Positions 21,639 to 32,980 of a stretch of DNA of 64,000 nt are shown here, piece by piece; position 1 is the first letter of the stretch; every line of letters starts with the position of its first letter. The stretch comes from CAWBVG01 sp963792175 (lineage in GTDB: Bacteria > Acidobacteriota > Vicinamibacteria > Vicinamibacterales > CAVVIG01): contig CAWBVG010000055.1 of NCBI GenBank assembly GCA_963792175.1, positions 12,649 to 76,648 on the forward strand, given 5' to 3'. Made by a program: the position numbers and the translations under genes. The notes below the pieces were generated by a model, which saw only the letters and a program-made list of their open reading frames with translations, searched no databases and was not told where the DNA came from.

Positions 21639-23667
21639 AGGATGTGTCCCTGGCGAACGCCGGGATCGAGCCGCACGTAGTTCCAGTCGCCGCGCCAGGT
21701 GTAGCTCGCGTCGTCGAGCAGGTCGCGGACGCGTGAACGCATCCGTCGGCGCCGACAGCCGGCACGTCGACGAAGCCGTGCTGCATGTGATGCGGATCGA
21801 GGTTGCACGATCGTCAGGAGCGGCTCGGAGCCGTCGGGCGCGCGTCTTGCTGTAGGCGATGATCTCGCGGGTTGTCGGTGTCGTGGAACTGCAGCGTGCG
21901 ATCGAACTGCAGCGCGCGGTGCTGCGCGGCGGATCGCGTTGACGCGGCAGATCAGCTCGCTTGATGTTGCCCGGGCGATCCCAGTCCCAGCTGCCGGAAC
22001 TGATACTTCTCCGAGTCCGCGTACTCCTCGATGCCGGGCCTGACGCGCCCGTCCCTCGCAGAGCTCGAAGCCGCTGTAGATGCCGTAGCTGGCGCCGAGC
22101 GTCGCCGCCAGGAGCAGCCGCGCCTCGAACGCCGGCCGGCCGCCGTGCTGCAGGTAGGCGTGCAGGATGTCCGGCGTGTTCGCGAAGAGATTCGGCCGCA
22201 GGTACTCGCGCACCTCGGTCGGTCGTCAGCTCGGTGAAGTACTCGGTCGAGCTCCGGCCTTGGTGTTGCGCCAGGTGAAGTAGGTGTACGACTGCGTGAA
22301 GCCGGCCTTCGCGAGGTAGCGCATCAGCTCGGGCCGCGTGAACGCCTCGGACAGGAAGATCACGTCCGGGTCGCCGCGCGTGCACCTGGTCGATCAGCCA
22401 TTCCCAGAAGCCGAACGTCTTGGTGTGCGGGTTGTCGACGCGGAAGATGCGGACGCCGTGGTCGATCCAGAACACGCGTCGACCTCGAGCAGCGCGTGCC
22501 AGAGCGCCCGCCAGTCCTCGGACTCGAAGTCGAACGGGTAGATGTCCTGATACTTCTTCGGCGGGTTCTCCGCGTACTTGATCGATGCCGTCCGGCCGAT
22601 GGCGGAACCATTCCGGATGCTCGCGCACCCACGGGTGATCCGGCGAGCACTGCCAGGCGAGGTCGAGCGCGATCTCGAGGCCGAGCCGCTCGGCTTCGGC
22701 ACGAAACGCGTCGAAGTCGTCGAGCGTGCCGAGCCCGGGCTCGATCGCGGTGTGCCCGCCGTCCGCCGATCCGATCGCCCACGGGCTGCCGGGATCGCCC
22801 GGCGCCGGCGACGAGCGTGTTGTTCGGCCCTTGCGGAAGCTGCGTGCCGATCGGATGGATCGGCGGCAGATAGACGACGTCGAATCCGAGGTCGGCGATG
22901 CGCGGCAGCGCGGCGCGCCGCTTCGCGGAACGTCGCCGCTGCGGGTCGGATCCGGGCCGGCCGAGCGCGGAAACATCTCGTACCACGCGCCGAAGCGCGC
23001 GCGCTCGCGGTCGACCCAGACGCGGCGCGCCGGCGAGACCGTCGCCGCGCGATCGATCCGCATAGCGCGAACATCCGCGCTGCGAGCCCGTCGTCGAGCG
23101 CGGCTGTCCAGGCGCTCGTCGATCGGCGTCGCGTCGCTCAGCGCGTCGGCCCGTTCGAGCAGCCAGTGCGCATCGGCTGCCGCCGCCGAGCCGTTCGGCG
23201 CGGCTCGCCGCCTCGCGGACGAGCAGCGACCCTTCGAGCAGCTCGAGCGCGACGTCCTGGTCCGGCCGCCGCCTTCGCTCTCGAGGTCGCGGCGCCAGGT
23301 CAGGAAGCGATCGACCCAGGCGACGATCTGCGTACTCGTGCCAGCCGATCTGCGTCGACGTCGAACGCGCGCCGTCCACTCGTCGGTGCCCGGCGCGACC
23401 GAGCGTCATCGGCGTTTCGCGCCAGCCGGCGACGTCCGACGCGGACTCGCGGACTCGCGGAGTCGCGGCTCCGCGGTCTCGGCGCCCGATCCGCGATTGC
23501 CGATCCGTGGCGATCGCGCAGCACCGCGACGACGACGTCGTGGCCGTCGGCGAAGATGTCGGCGGTGACGTCGACGCGCTCGCCGACCGTGCGCTTGATG
23601 GGGAAGCGGCCGCCGTCGATCTCGGGCTGCACATGCTCGACGATCGACGCGGCTCGCGGTGCGGCAG

Positions 23668-23795
23668 TCGGCAGCCGGTCGTCGGTCGTCGACAGTCCTG
23701 AGTCGCTCGGTCGATCGAGCGTCTGCAGGCGCTCGCCTGCCGGCTGCCAACTCCTGATTCCCGACCTTCGACTCGTCGACTACTGACCGTCATGC
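23668..23795. repeat. CGTCGGTCG/CCCGACTTCGACT word repeats upstream of glgE
   Basis: A low-complexity stretch with tandem CGGTCGTCGGTCGTCGAC and, toward glgX, CTGATTCCCGACCTTCGACTC. The second word type recurs at 36147-36176 (CGACTACCGACTCCCGACT). It lies between the glgX stop and the glgE coding start. Confidence 0.45.
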
Positions 23796-23799
23796 TTCA

Positions 23800-26015
<2,216 letters not shown>

Positions 26016-26023
26016 AACGCTCC

Positions 26024-26060
26024 GCTAGGGGCTAGGGGCTGGGCAGGAGCTTAGGGGCTC
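26024..26060. repeat. TAGGGGC-word repeat downstream of the cupin gene
   Basis: TAGGGGCTAGGGGCTGGGC followed by a further TTAGGGGCTCGAG. It is the inverse complement of the CTAGCCCC words at 26611-26706, so the cupin gene is bracketed by inverted copies. The same word recurs at 35671-35695 and 61643-61718. Confidence 0.6.
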
Positions 26061-26068
26061 GAGTGATC

Positions 26069-26532
26069 TCACTTGGGCTCGAACCGGTAGACGAGATACA
26101 CGATCGGGCCATCGAGCGCACTGAAGCGATGCGGCATACCGGCAGGTACGATGATCACGTCTTTCGGGCCCACGCGACGACTCTCTCCGCCCGGTGGGTA
26201 CCCGTCTGGCTCGGGCCGGCGTTCAGACGCGTCAGGTCGGTCGCGGTCGCGCCTTCGAGCGAACCGCCGGTGACCAGCGTTCCGGATCCCTCGACAATCT
26301 GATAAATCTCCGTGACGCGGTCGTGAATGAGCGCCGTCGTCTCCGCCTTCGTCCGTCGAAGCACCGCGAGGGACGCCTTACCACCCGGCACCTCGGCCAG
26401 CTTCACCGGCGCGTCCACGACGTTGTTCGCAATCGACGCCTTCAGCGTCGCGGCGATCTCGTCGGCCGTGATCACCGTCCCTGCCTGCTGGCCGAATGCG
26501 ATCCAGATGAGGAGCGAGATCACGTGGAGCAT
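26069..26532 (-). CDS. Exported cupin-fold protein (one frameshift)
   Basis: The start has a short hydrophobic export segment (MLHVISLLIWIAFGQQAG). The cupin core shows RRTKAETTALIHDRVTEIYQIVEGSGTLV and, after a frame change near 26190, VGPKDVIIVPAGMPHRFSAL followed by VYLVYRFEPK and a TGA at 26069-26071. Metal-ligand-like His residues are in IHDRVTE and MPHRF. At about 154 residues it is a typical small single-domain cupin. Substrate unknown. It is isolated between two related word repeats. Confidence 0.7.
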
Positions 26533-26610
26533 GCGCCGGAGTATATCCTCCGACTACGTTCCCGCGGAAGTCAGCTCGCGCTCGCTCCGGCAGCTGGCGA
26601 GCCTCGTCGG

Positions 26611-26706
26611 CTTCTGACAGCTAGCCCCGAGCCCCTAGTCGGTCTCTGACAGCTAGCCCGGGCCCTACTCGGCTCCTGACAGCTAGCCCCGAGCCCCTAG
26701 CCCCTG
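26611..26706. repeat. Three 31-32 bp tandem units (CTGACAGCTAGCCCCGAGCCCCTAG)
   Basis: Units start at 26611, 26643 and 26674. Each reads (T)CTGACAGCTAGCCC(C)GAGCCCCTA followed by GTCGG or CCCC, the middle one diverged. It lies between the cupin start (26532) and the stop of the molybdoenzyme (26714). There are no unique spacers, so it is not a CRISPR array. Confidence 0.7.
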
Positions 26707-26713
26707 CAGTGCT

Positions 26714-27428
26714 TCACTCAGTGCTGTACCTGTCGTTGAACCACGGCTCGGCGCTGTTCGAGTAGCCGCGCACCTCCCAGAAGCCCTTGCGATCCTCCGC
26801 AAGGAATTCGATCTTGCGGATCCACTTCGCGCCCTTCCAGGCGTACAGCTTCGGCGTGATCATGCGGCACGGGCCGCCGTGCTCGCGCGGCAGCGGCTTG
26901 CCCTCCCACGTGTGCACCAGCAGCACATCGTCTTCGACCGCGCGGGCCAGCGGAACGTTGACCGTGTACGGGATGTAGCTGCCGGGCATGAAGTCGTAGC
27001 CGGTGCACAGCACGAAATGCGCCGTCGTCCTTCGGAACGGCCAGCTCCGCGATCGTCTTGAACCGCACGCCGCGCCAGTGATTGTCGAACCGGCTCCAGG
27101 TCGTGACGCAGTGGAAGTCGCTGACGTCTTCGGCCTGCGGCAGCGCGAGGAACTGATCCCAGGTGAGCGTCACCGGATTCTCGACAAGGCCGCCGACCTC
27201 CAGCTTCCAGCTGTCGGTGCCACGTCCGGCTGTTCGCCGAGATCGAGCACCGGCCAGTTCTTGACCTCGTGCTGGCCGACCGGCAGCTGCGGCATGCCGT
27301 GACGGTTGGCTGGGCCCGCCGCCTTTCGGCCGCTGCCCCGCGAACGCGACGTTGACGGCGCTCTTGTCGAGCGCGATCTGGCGCTGGATGTAGCGGCGGC
27401 GCTTTTCGACGAGGTCGGGTTTATCCAT
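26714..27428 (-). CDS. MsrP/YedY-like molybdopterin oxidoreductase (frameshifted)
   Basis: A sulfite-oxidase-fold Moco enzyme related to the periplasmic methionine-sulfoxide reductase subunit MsrP. The molybdenum-coordinating cysteine is in VSDFHCVTTWSRFDNHWRGV. The fold continues with CTGYDFMPGSYIPYTVNVPL, LLVHTWEGKPLPREHGGPCR and MITPKLYAWKGAKWIRKIEF. Frame changes are near 27330, 27225 and 27030. No clear Tat signal is visible; the N-terminus (MDKPDLVEKRRRYIQRQIAL) starts on an ATG that overlaps the end of grpE. This suggests a soluble, perhaps cytoplasmic relative rather than classical MsrP. Confidence 0.75.
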
Positions 27429-28023
27429 CGAACCGTGCCCACCACGACGCTGGCCGGCCGGAGGAGCTCGTCGCCGACGGCGTAGCCCTCTCTCGCGTCA
27501 CGGCGACGACGCGGCCGTCCTGGGTGTCGTCGGTGACCGGCGCCATCGACACCGCTTCGTGCGAGGCCGCGTCGAACGGCTGGCCGAGCGCGTCGACGCG
27601 CCGCACGCCCAGCGCTTCGAGCTTCGCCAGAAACTGATCGCGAACCAGCTCGACGCCACGCAGCAACGAGTCGGCCTTGACGTCGCTGTCGCGCGCCGCG
27701 CCAATCGCGCGGTCGAGGTTGTCGAGCACCTCGAGCAGCTCCGCGAGCAATCGCGCGCCGGCCCCGCTCGACGTCGCGCGTCACCTCGCGGCGGATCCGC
27801 GCTTTCGCCTGCTCGAATTCCTCGATCGCGCGCCGATGCTCGCCGGCGATGGTCTGCAGCTGCGCGGATCGGTCAGCGAGCTGCTGCTCGAGATCCTCGA
27901 CGTAGCTCGGTTTTCGTTCGCGGTCGGCTTCGCTCGCGTCGCGCCGGCGGCGCCTTCAGGTTGCGCCCACCAGCGGCGGTCGACGACGCGCAGCGGCTCA
28001 TCGGGACTTGGACTCTTGGACAT
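27421..28023 (-). CDS. grpE: GrpE-like nucleotide exchange factor (frameshifted)
   Basis: Promotes ADP release from DnaK. The N-terminus (MSKSPSPDEPLRVVDRRWWA, ATG at 28021-28023) is disordered. A long coiled coil follows (VEDLEQQLADRSAQLQTIAG, EEFEQAKARIRREVTRDVER). The conserved core is LLEVLDNLDRAIGAARDSD and LEALGVRRVDALGQPFD, then SHEAVSMAPV with YAVGDELLRPASVVVG. Frame changes are near 27905, 27770 and 27490. It ends in a TAA overlapping the molybdoenzyme ATG. No dnaK or dnaJ is nearby. The repeat hairpin at 28024-28117 lies immediately upstream of the start. Confidence 0.78.
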
Positions 28024-28117
28024 CGCGGATCGGGTAATTGGGTAATTGGGTAATCTGGCAACTGTCAATCGACAATCAATCACCAGATTACCAGATCACT
28101 CAATTACCGGATCTCGC
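28024..28117. repeat. GGGTAATT-word hairpin upstream of grpE
   Basis: Tandem GGGTAATT words at 28032-28053 with inverted copies at 28083-28110. The arms GGTAATCTGG (28049-28058) and CCAGATTACC (28083-28092) are perfect. The outer parts GGGTAATTG and CAATTACC can also pair. Same family as 36277-36348. Confidence 0.7.
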
Positions 28118-28130
28118 GCTCGAAGGGATC

Positions 28131-30648
28131 CTAGGCGAGCGTCTGCGGCAGCGGCGCGTCGGGTGGTCCGAGCCGTCCTGGTCGAAGAGGTCGGCGTCCT
28201 GCAGTTCGGGACGCGGTGCGGGGGTGCGGACGTTGAGGTGCCCGCGCCGCGCCGCCTTGTCGCGATACATGCGCTGGTCGGCGTCGGCGAGCAGCGCTTC
28301 GTAGGTCGCGCCGTCGTGCGGGAACACCGACGGCGCCGGCGCTGGCGGCCAGGCGCAGCCGCTTGCCGGCGCGCACCTCGAGCTGGATCTCGGCGATCGC
28401 GTCCTGCAGCTCGCGCCGCTTGGCCTCCGCCGCCTCGCGCGAGCAGTCCGGCGAGCACGACGATGAACTCGTCGCCGGCGTAGCGCACGCAGAGGTCGTA
28501 CGGCCGCAGCGCGCCCTGCAGCGCGACCGCCACCTCGCGCAGCGCGTGGTCGCCGACGTTGTGGCCGTAGGTGTCGTTGATCTGTCTTGAACCCGTCGAT
28601 GTCCATGACGATCAGCGCGACCTCGCTCTTGAGGCGCTCGGCGCGCGCCAGCTCGCGCGACAGGTGCACGAACATCGACCGGCGGTTCGGCAGCCCGGTC
28701 AGCGGATCGGTCAGCGAATCTTCCTGCGTCTGCTCGAAGACGATCGAGTTGTGGATGACGGCGCCGGCCTGTTCGGCGATCGCGCTCGAGCAGCCGGCGG
28801 TGATCCTCGGTGTAGTGGTTGCGGCTCCGACGTGGTAGAGCGCCAGGCAGCCGATGAACGTGTCGTTGAACTGCAGCGGGCAGACGATCGCCGACTGCAG
28901 CGCGACGTCGCCGCGCCAGGCCCGCCGCCTCGAAGCGTGACGCGCGGGTTGGCGTTGATCAGCGTGCGGCGGTTGCGCGCGACCCAGCCCGACAGCCCCT
29001 CGCCCGACCTTGCAGCGTCGCGTTCAGCAGCCGCGGCGCGTCGACGCCCGCCGCGAACCGGCACTTCAGCGAGTCGGCCGTCCGGCTGATGCAGGAAGAG
29101 CGCGCAGCCGGACCACGGCACGATCTTCGACAGCTTCGACGAGATCAGCGCCATCGTGTCGGAGACGCCGAGGCTGGTGCCCATCGACTGCGCGATTTCG
29201 TAGAGCGCGTAGATCTCGCGGTGCGCCAGCGCGATGTTCTCGAACGCGCTGTGGCCGATCGCCGGCACCAGGCCGACCGCCGTCGAGCCGGTGACGAACG
29301 GCTCTTGCGGCGTCTCGACGACCTCGCGCACCTCTGTCGCCGAACTCCGCCGACCAGCGCCGGCAGGATCTCGATGAACGATCGGCACCAGCTCCGGATC
29401 GAGCGCGCGTCCCGCTTCGTGCCGCAGCAGCCCGAGCGCGCTGTCGTTGTTGAGCGCCTTGTGATACGGCCGCTCGGTCGTGACCGCGTCGTAGTAGTCG
29501 ACGATCGTCAGGATGCGCGCGCCGATCGGGATGTCGTCGCCGGCGAGCCCCTGCGGATAGCCCTTGCCGTCCCACCGCTCGTGGTGGCTGAGGATCAGCG
29601 GCGCCACCGGATAGGGGAACGGCACCGCGGCGATGATTTCCGCGCCGACCTGCGGATGGATGCGGATCTTCTGGAATTCTTCCTGCGTCAGCGGACCGGG
29701 CTTCGACAGGATGTGCTCGGGCACCGCCAGCTTGCCGATGTCGTGCAGCAGCGCCGCCGTCTTGACGCCCTGGATTTCGTGCGTCGCTGAGGCCCGGCCG
29801 CCTTCGCGAGACCGGCCGCGTAGACCTGCACCCGCCGGATGTGCATCTGCGTCGTCTGATCCTTGGCGTCGATCGCGCGCGCCAGCGCCTCGATCGTCGC
29901 GAGGTGCAGGTCCGAGGTCTGCTGCACGTGCCGCTGCTCGTCCTCGATGCGCCCCATGTAGACCTTGTAGGTGCGGTACATGAGATAGAGCGGCGCGAAG
30001 GTGAAGCGGCGCCACCCAGTAGCCGGCGTGTGCCGACCAGCGACGCCGCGAGCGCGGCGCGTGCCGGCGCCGACGAAATAGCTCGGCGCGCTCCACAGGA
30101 AGTTGTTGTGCCAGGTCGTCGGCGATCGTTGTTGCGCGTCGACAGCGCGATCGCCGTCGCGATGAGACCGGTGTTCAGCAGGAAGTAGACCGTCGCGGCG
30201 CCGACCAGCGGACGCGCGAGCGCGGTGAGCGGCATCGCCGAGCCGGCGCCGCCGAGCAGCCGGAACGCGAGGCCGGCGCCCTGCACCGTGATGACCAGCG
30301 ACGCGATGCTGAACAGCGTGCGATACAGCGGGTTGCGCTCCTTGCTTGTTCAGATGGCACTGGCTGAACGCGCTGCCCGCGGCGACGAGCATCGTCTCGT
30401 GCGGGCCGAGCAGCAGCAGCGACGCGAAATCGACGGCGTACGACACCGACATCGTCGAGCCGCTCGTGGTCAGCGGCAGGTAGACCTTGAGCGCCGCCGA
30501 CACCGACGAGAGCAGCAGCAGACGCGAGCGAAGAGCAACGGCTGATCGAACTGCGCCTGCGGCAGGCACGACGACGAACAGCGCGAGCGCCGACGCGATG
30601 ACCACGCCGAGACGTAGACGCGGGCGGACGCGCGGCAGCTGCGTTCAT
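28131..30648 (-). CDS. Membrane HD-GYP / GAF / GGDEF signalling protein (frameshifted)
   Basis: A c-di-GMP regulator of about 830 residues. An N-terminal block of membrane helices (GVVIASALALFVVVPAAGAV, SVSYAVDFASLLLLGPHETM, ATVYFLLNTGLIATAIALS) is followed by an HD-GYP phosphodiesterase domain with complete motifs TAALLHDIGKLAVPEHIL and LSHHERWDGKGYPQGL. A GAF domain comes next (EIYALYEIAQSMGTSLGVS), then a C-terminal GGDEF domain (VALIVMDIDGFK) with active-site variant RYAGDEF. Both synthesis and hydrolysis modules are therefore present. Frame changes are many. The ATG at 30646-30648 overlaps the GNAT stop (TGATG). The end at 28131 (PLPQTLA) is one of two possible frames. Confidence 0.78.
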
Positions 30649-31260
30649 CAGTGGACGCGCGGCGCGGTCGACACCCAGTGGTCGCCCCAGTCTTCCTTGA
30701 GCATCGACCAGAGCACCTGATCGAGGTATTCGCCGCCGCGCCGGATCGACCGGCGCAGCACGCCTTCCTGCACGGCGCCCAGCTTCTGCAGCGCGCCGTT
30801 CGCGCGGCCGTTCTGCAGCAGCACGCGCGCCTCGAGCCGGTGCGCGCCGAGCGTGCCGAACGCGAACGATCCGACGAGACGCGCCGCTTCGAGGAAGACG
30901 CCGCTGCCGCGCGACGACGGCGCGAGCGTGCACTCCCACTCCGCGGCTTCGAAGCTCGGATCGAGCTGACGGACCTGCAGGACGCCGACGACGGTCCGCG
31001 ACGCCCGCCAGCGTGATGACATAGGTGAACGAAAGTCCGGCGGCGCGCTCGCGCACGGCTCGATCGATCAGTTCCTGGGCGCTGACTTCGCTGACCGGCT
31101 CGTCGAGACCGAAGCGCGTCGCGTCGGACAGCGACAGCAGGTCGACGAGCGGCCCCAGGTCCTGCGGGCCGATTTCGCGAAGGACGACAAGGCGGCCCGC
31201 CAGGGACGGCAGGTCGCTGCGCCAGTTCGTCGTGCCGATCGCGGTCGGGTCAGTGGCCAT
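30648..31260 (-). CDS. GNAT-family N-acetyltransferase (one frameshift)
   Basis: A RimJ-like GNAT: substrate-side N-terminus LAGRLVVLREIGPQDLGPLV, then, after a frame change near 31005, VVGVLQVRQLDPSFEAAEWE and the acetyl-CoA region RGSGVFLEAARLVGSFAFG with LGAHRLEARVLLQNGRAN. The C-terminal WSMLKEDWGD resembles ribosomal-protein Ser/Ala acetyltransferases, though the acceptor cannot be told. The length of about 204 residues is normal. Its stop overlaps the HD-GYP gene start, suggesting coupled translation. Confidence 0.78.
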
Positions 31261-31573
31261 AGTCAGAAGCGCACACTTACACGCCTAGTGCTGATCCCTC
31301 GATAGCAACTCTGACGCCAAGCTGAGCTTTTATAGATAAGAGGCCGTGCCGTCAGTAACTTATGAGTAAACGGCCGGTGTTCGGAAACGAAGTATCAATG
31401 TACGTGTATATGACACTAACGATATTCATGGACTACAGTGGCATGCCCTAAGGTCCATATCCGGCAAATGGTTGCGCTCAAATGCGCCGTTTCAGAACAC
31501 TCATGTGCCGTTTCAGCGCAAAAAACGGCCCGCTTGTCGCCGTCGCGCGCAATTACAGGTATAACTGTGGACC
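31261..31573. promoter_or_regulatory. AT-richer divergent intergenic region
   Basis: About 310 bp without a credible reading frame, between the divergently transcribed GNAT and ATPase genes. Base composition drops well below the flanks. It contains an inverted pair GGCCGT/ACGGCC (31342-31347 and 31370-31375) and the duplicated 14-mer at 31482-31516. It must hold promoters for both sides, but I see no convincing -35/-10 pair. Confidence 0.5.
31482..31516. promoter_or_regulatory. Tandem operator-like 14-mers, 21 bp apart
   Basis: ATGCGCCGTTTCAG at 31482-31495 and ATGTGCCGTTTCAG at 31503-31516 differ at one position and are offset by exactly 21 bp, two helical turns. They lie 58-92 bp upstream of the ATPase GTG start. 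The spacing is typical of same-face protein binding. The regulator is unknown. Confidence 0.45.
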
Positions 31574-32973
31574 GTGGACGAGTCGCGGAAGAAGCGGCCG
31601 CTTGCTGATGATCCCGGCTTCGTCTCGAGCTTGTCCGACCTGGATCGTGGACTGACGGACGCCGGCGGCGACGATTCTCCGGACGATGGCACCAATAATC
31701 CGGTGTCGCCACCGCGTCTGATCCGCCGCCGCATCGTGCGCCGTGTCCGTCGGCTGCCGGCTGCCGGGCCGCGTCGGCGCGGGCTCCTTCCGTGCCTGGG
31801 GCACCCGCGGCCCCGCCCATGGCCGCGGCGCCCGCGCCGGTTGCGCTCACGGCACCGGCCCGCGACGCGCGTGCGGGACCGCCCTACGAGACCTTTTACG
31901 GCCTGACCGAAAAGCCATTCAGTCTGTCCACCGATCCGGTCTTCCTGTATCACAGCACGGCGCACGATCGGACCGCGCAGGCGCTGCTCACCTCAATCGG
32001 CACGCGCCCGGGCGTCGTCGTCATCACAGGACCGTACGGCATCGGCAAGACCTCGCTGTGCCGCGCCGTCATCGAGCAGCTCGATCGGCGGACGCTCACC
32101 TCCTTTCTCGTGGATCCGTTTCTGACCGTCGACGATCTGCTGCAGACGCTGCTGATCGATTTCGGCGCGCTCTCGCGCGACGATCTCGCGGGCGGCCGGC
32201 AGCCGTCGACCGATCAGCTGCGCGACACCCTGCACTCGTTTCTGGCTTCGCTGGCATCCCTCTCGGCGAGCGCGGTCGTTCTCGTCGACGACGCGCAAAA
32301 CCTGCCGGTGGCGGTGCTCGACGAACTGCGCGCGCTCTCCGAGATCAGGGAGGGCCGCCGCCTGCTTCACGTCGTGCTGCTGGGCGAGCCCGGCCTGGCG
32401 TCCATGTTGAAGCAGGAGGCGCTGCGGCCGTTGAATGCCCAGGTCGCGGTGCGAAGTGCGCTCGGCCCGCTGCTGTCGGACGAAGTCGGCGGCTACGTGA
32501 TGCACCGCCTGGGTGTCGTGGGTAACGGCTCGCGCGTCGCGTTCAGTGAGGCGGCACTGGCACGCCTCCACGAACTGACGGGCGGTGTCCCGCGCGTCGT
32601 CAACCTGCTGTGCGATCGGGCGATGTCGCGCGGTTATCAGGCGTCCGCCGGCGTCATCGACGTCCCGCACGTGAACGCCGCCGCAACCGATCTCGATCTC
32701 TCCGTGCCAGCCGTCGAGACGCCGCGGACGCTGCGGCTGGCGGTCGAGGCGCTCGCGTTCGTCCTGCTGATGCTGGTCGGCGCCGGCGCGGCCTTGTGGG
32801 TCTTCCGCGACGATGTGCGCCGAACGGTCGTGCAATGGGAACGCGTGCCGCCAACGCCCTCGGCGCCGCGGATTCCACAGTCGGTGCCGCTTCGCGTCCC
32901 TTCCGTGCCCGTTTCCGCGTTGCCGCGGACTCGGCCCGCCGACGACAACCGTCCCGCCGCCTCCGTCATCTAA
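31574..32973 (+). CDS. ExeA/MshM-like AAA ATPase with C-terminal membrane anchor
   Basis: Starts at the GTG at 31574 with an acidic leader (MDESRKKRPLADDPGFVSSL). A one-base shift near 31770 joins it to the main frame, which opens PYETFYGLTEKPFSLSTDP, the usual start of ExeA/GspA-type secretion ATPases. Walker A is GPYGIGKTS, Walker B is AVVLVDDAQNL, and sensor-like GGVPRVVNLLCDRAM follows. A single transmembrane helix (LAFVLLMLVGAGAALWVF) lies near the C-terminus, then a Pro-rich tail. Relatives act in type II secretion, MSHA pili or exopolysaccharide export; no such machinery is nearby, so the process is open. The ADOP permease follows after 7 bp. Confidence 0.75.
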
Positions 32974-32980
32974 CCGCGAC

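Noticed and set aside
26069..26532. Toxin-antitoxin or selfish cassette role for the repeat-flanked cupin
   Set aside because: No partner gene, no target-site duplication seen, and the cupin has an export signal; only the flanking repeats are reported.
26611..26706. Short CRISPR array
   Set aside because: Three near-identical 31-32 bp units abut each other without unique spacers, and no cas genes are present.
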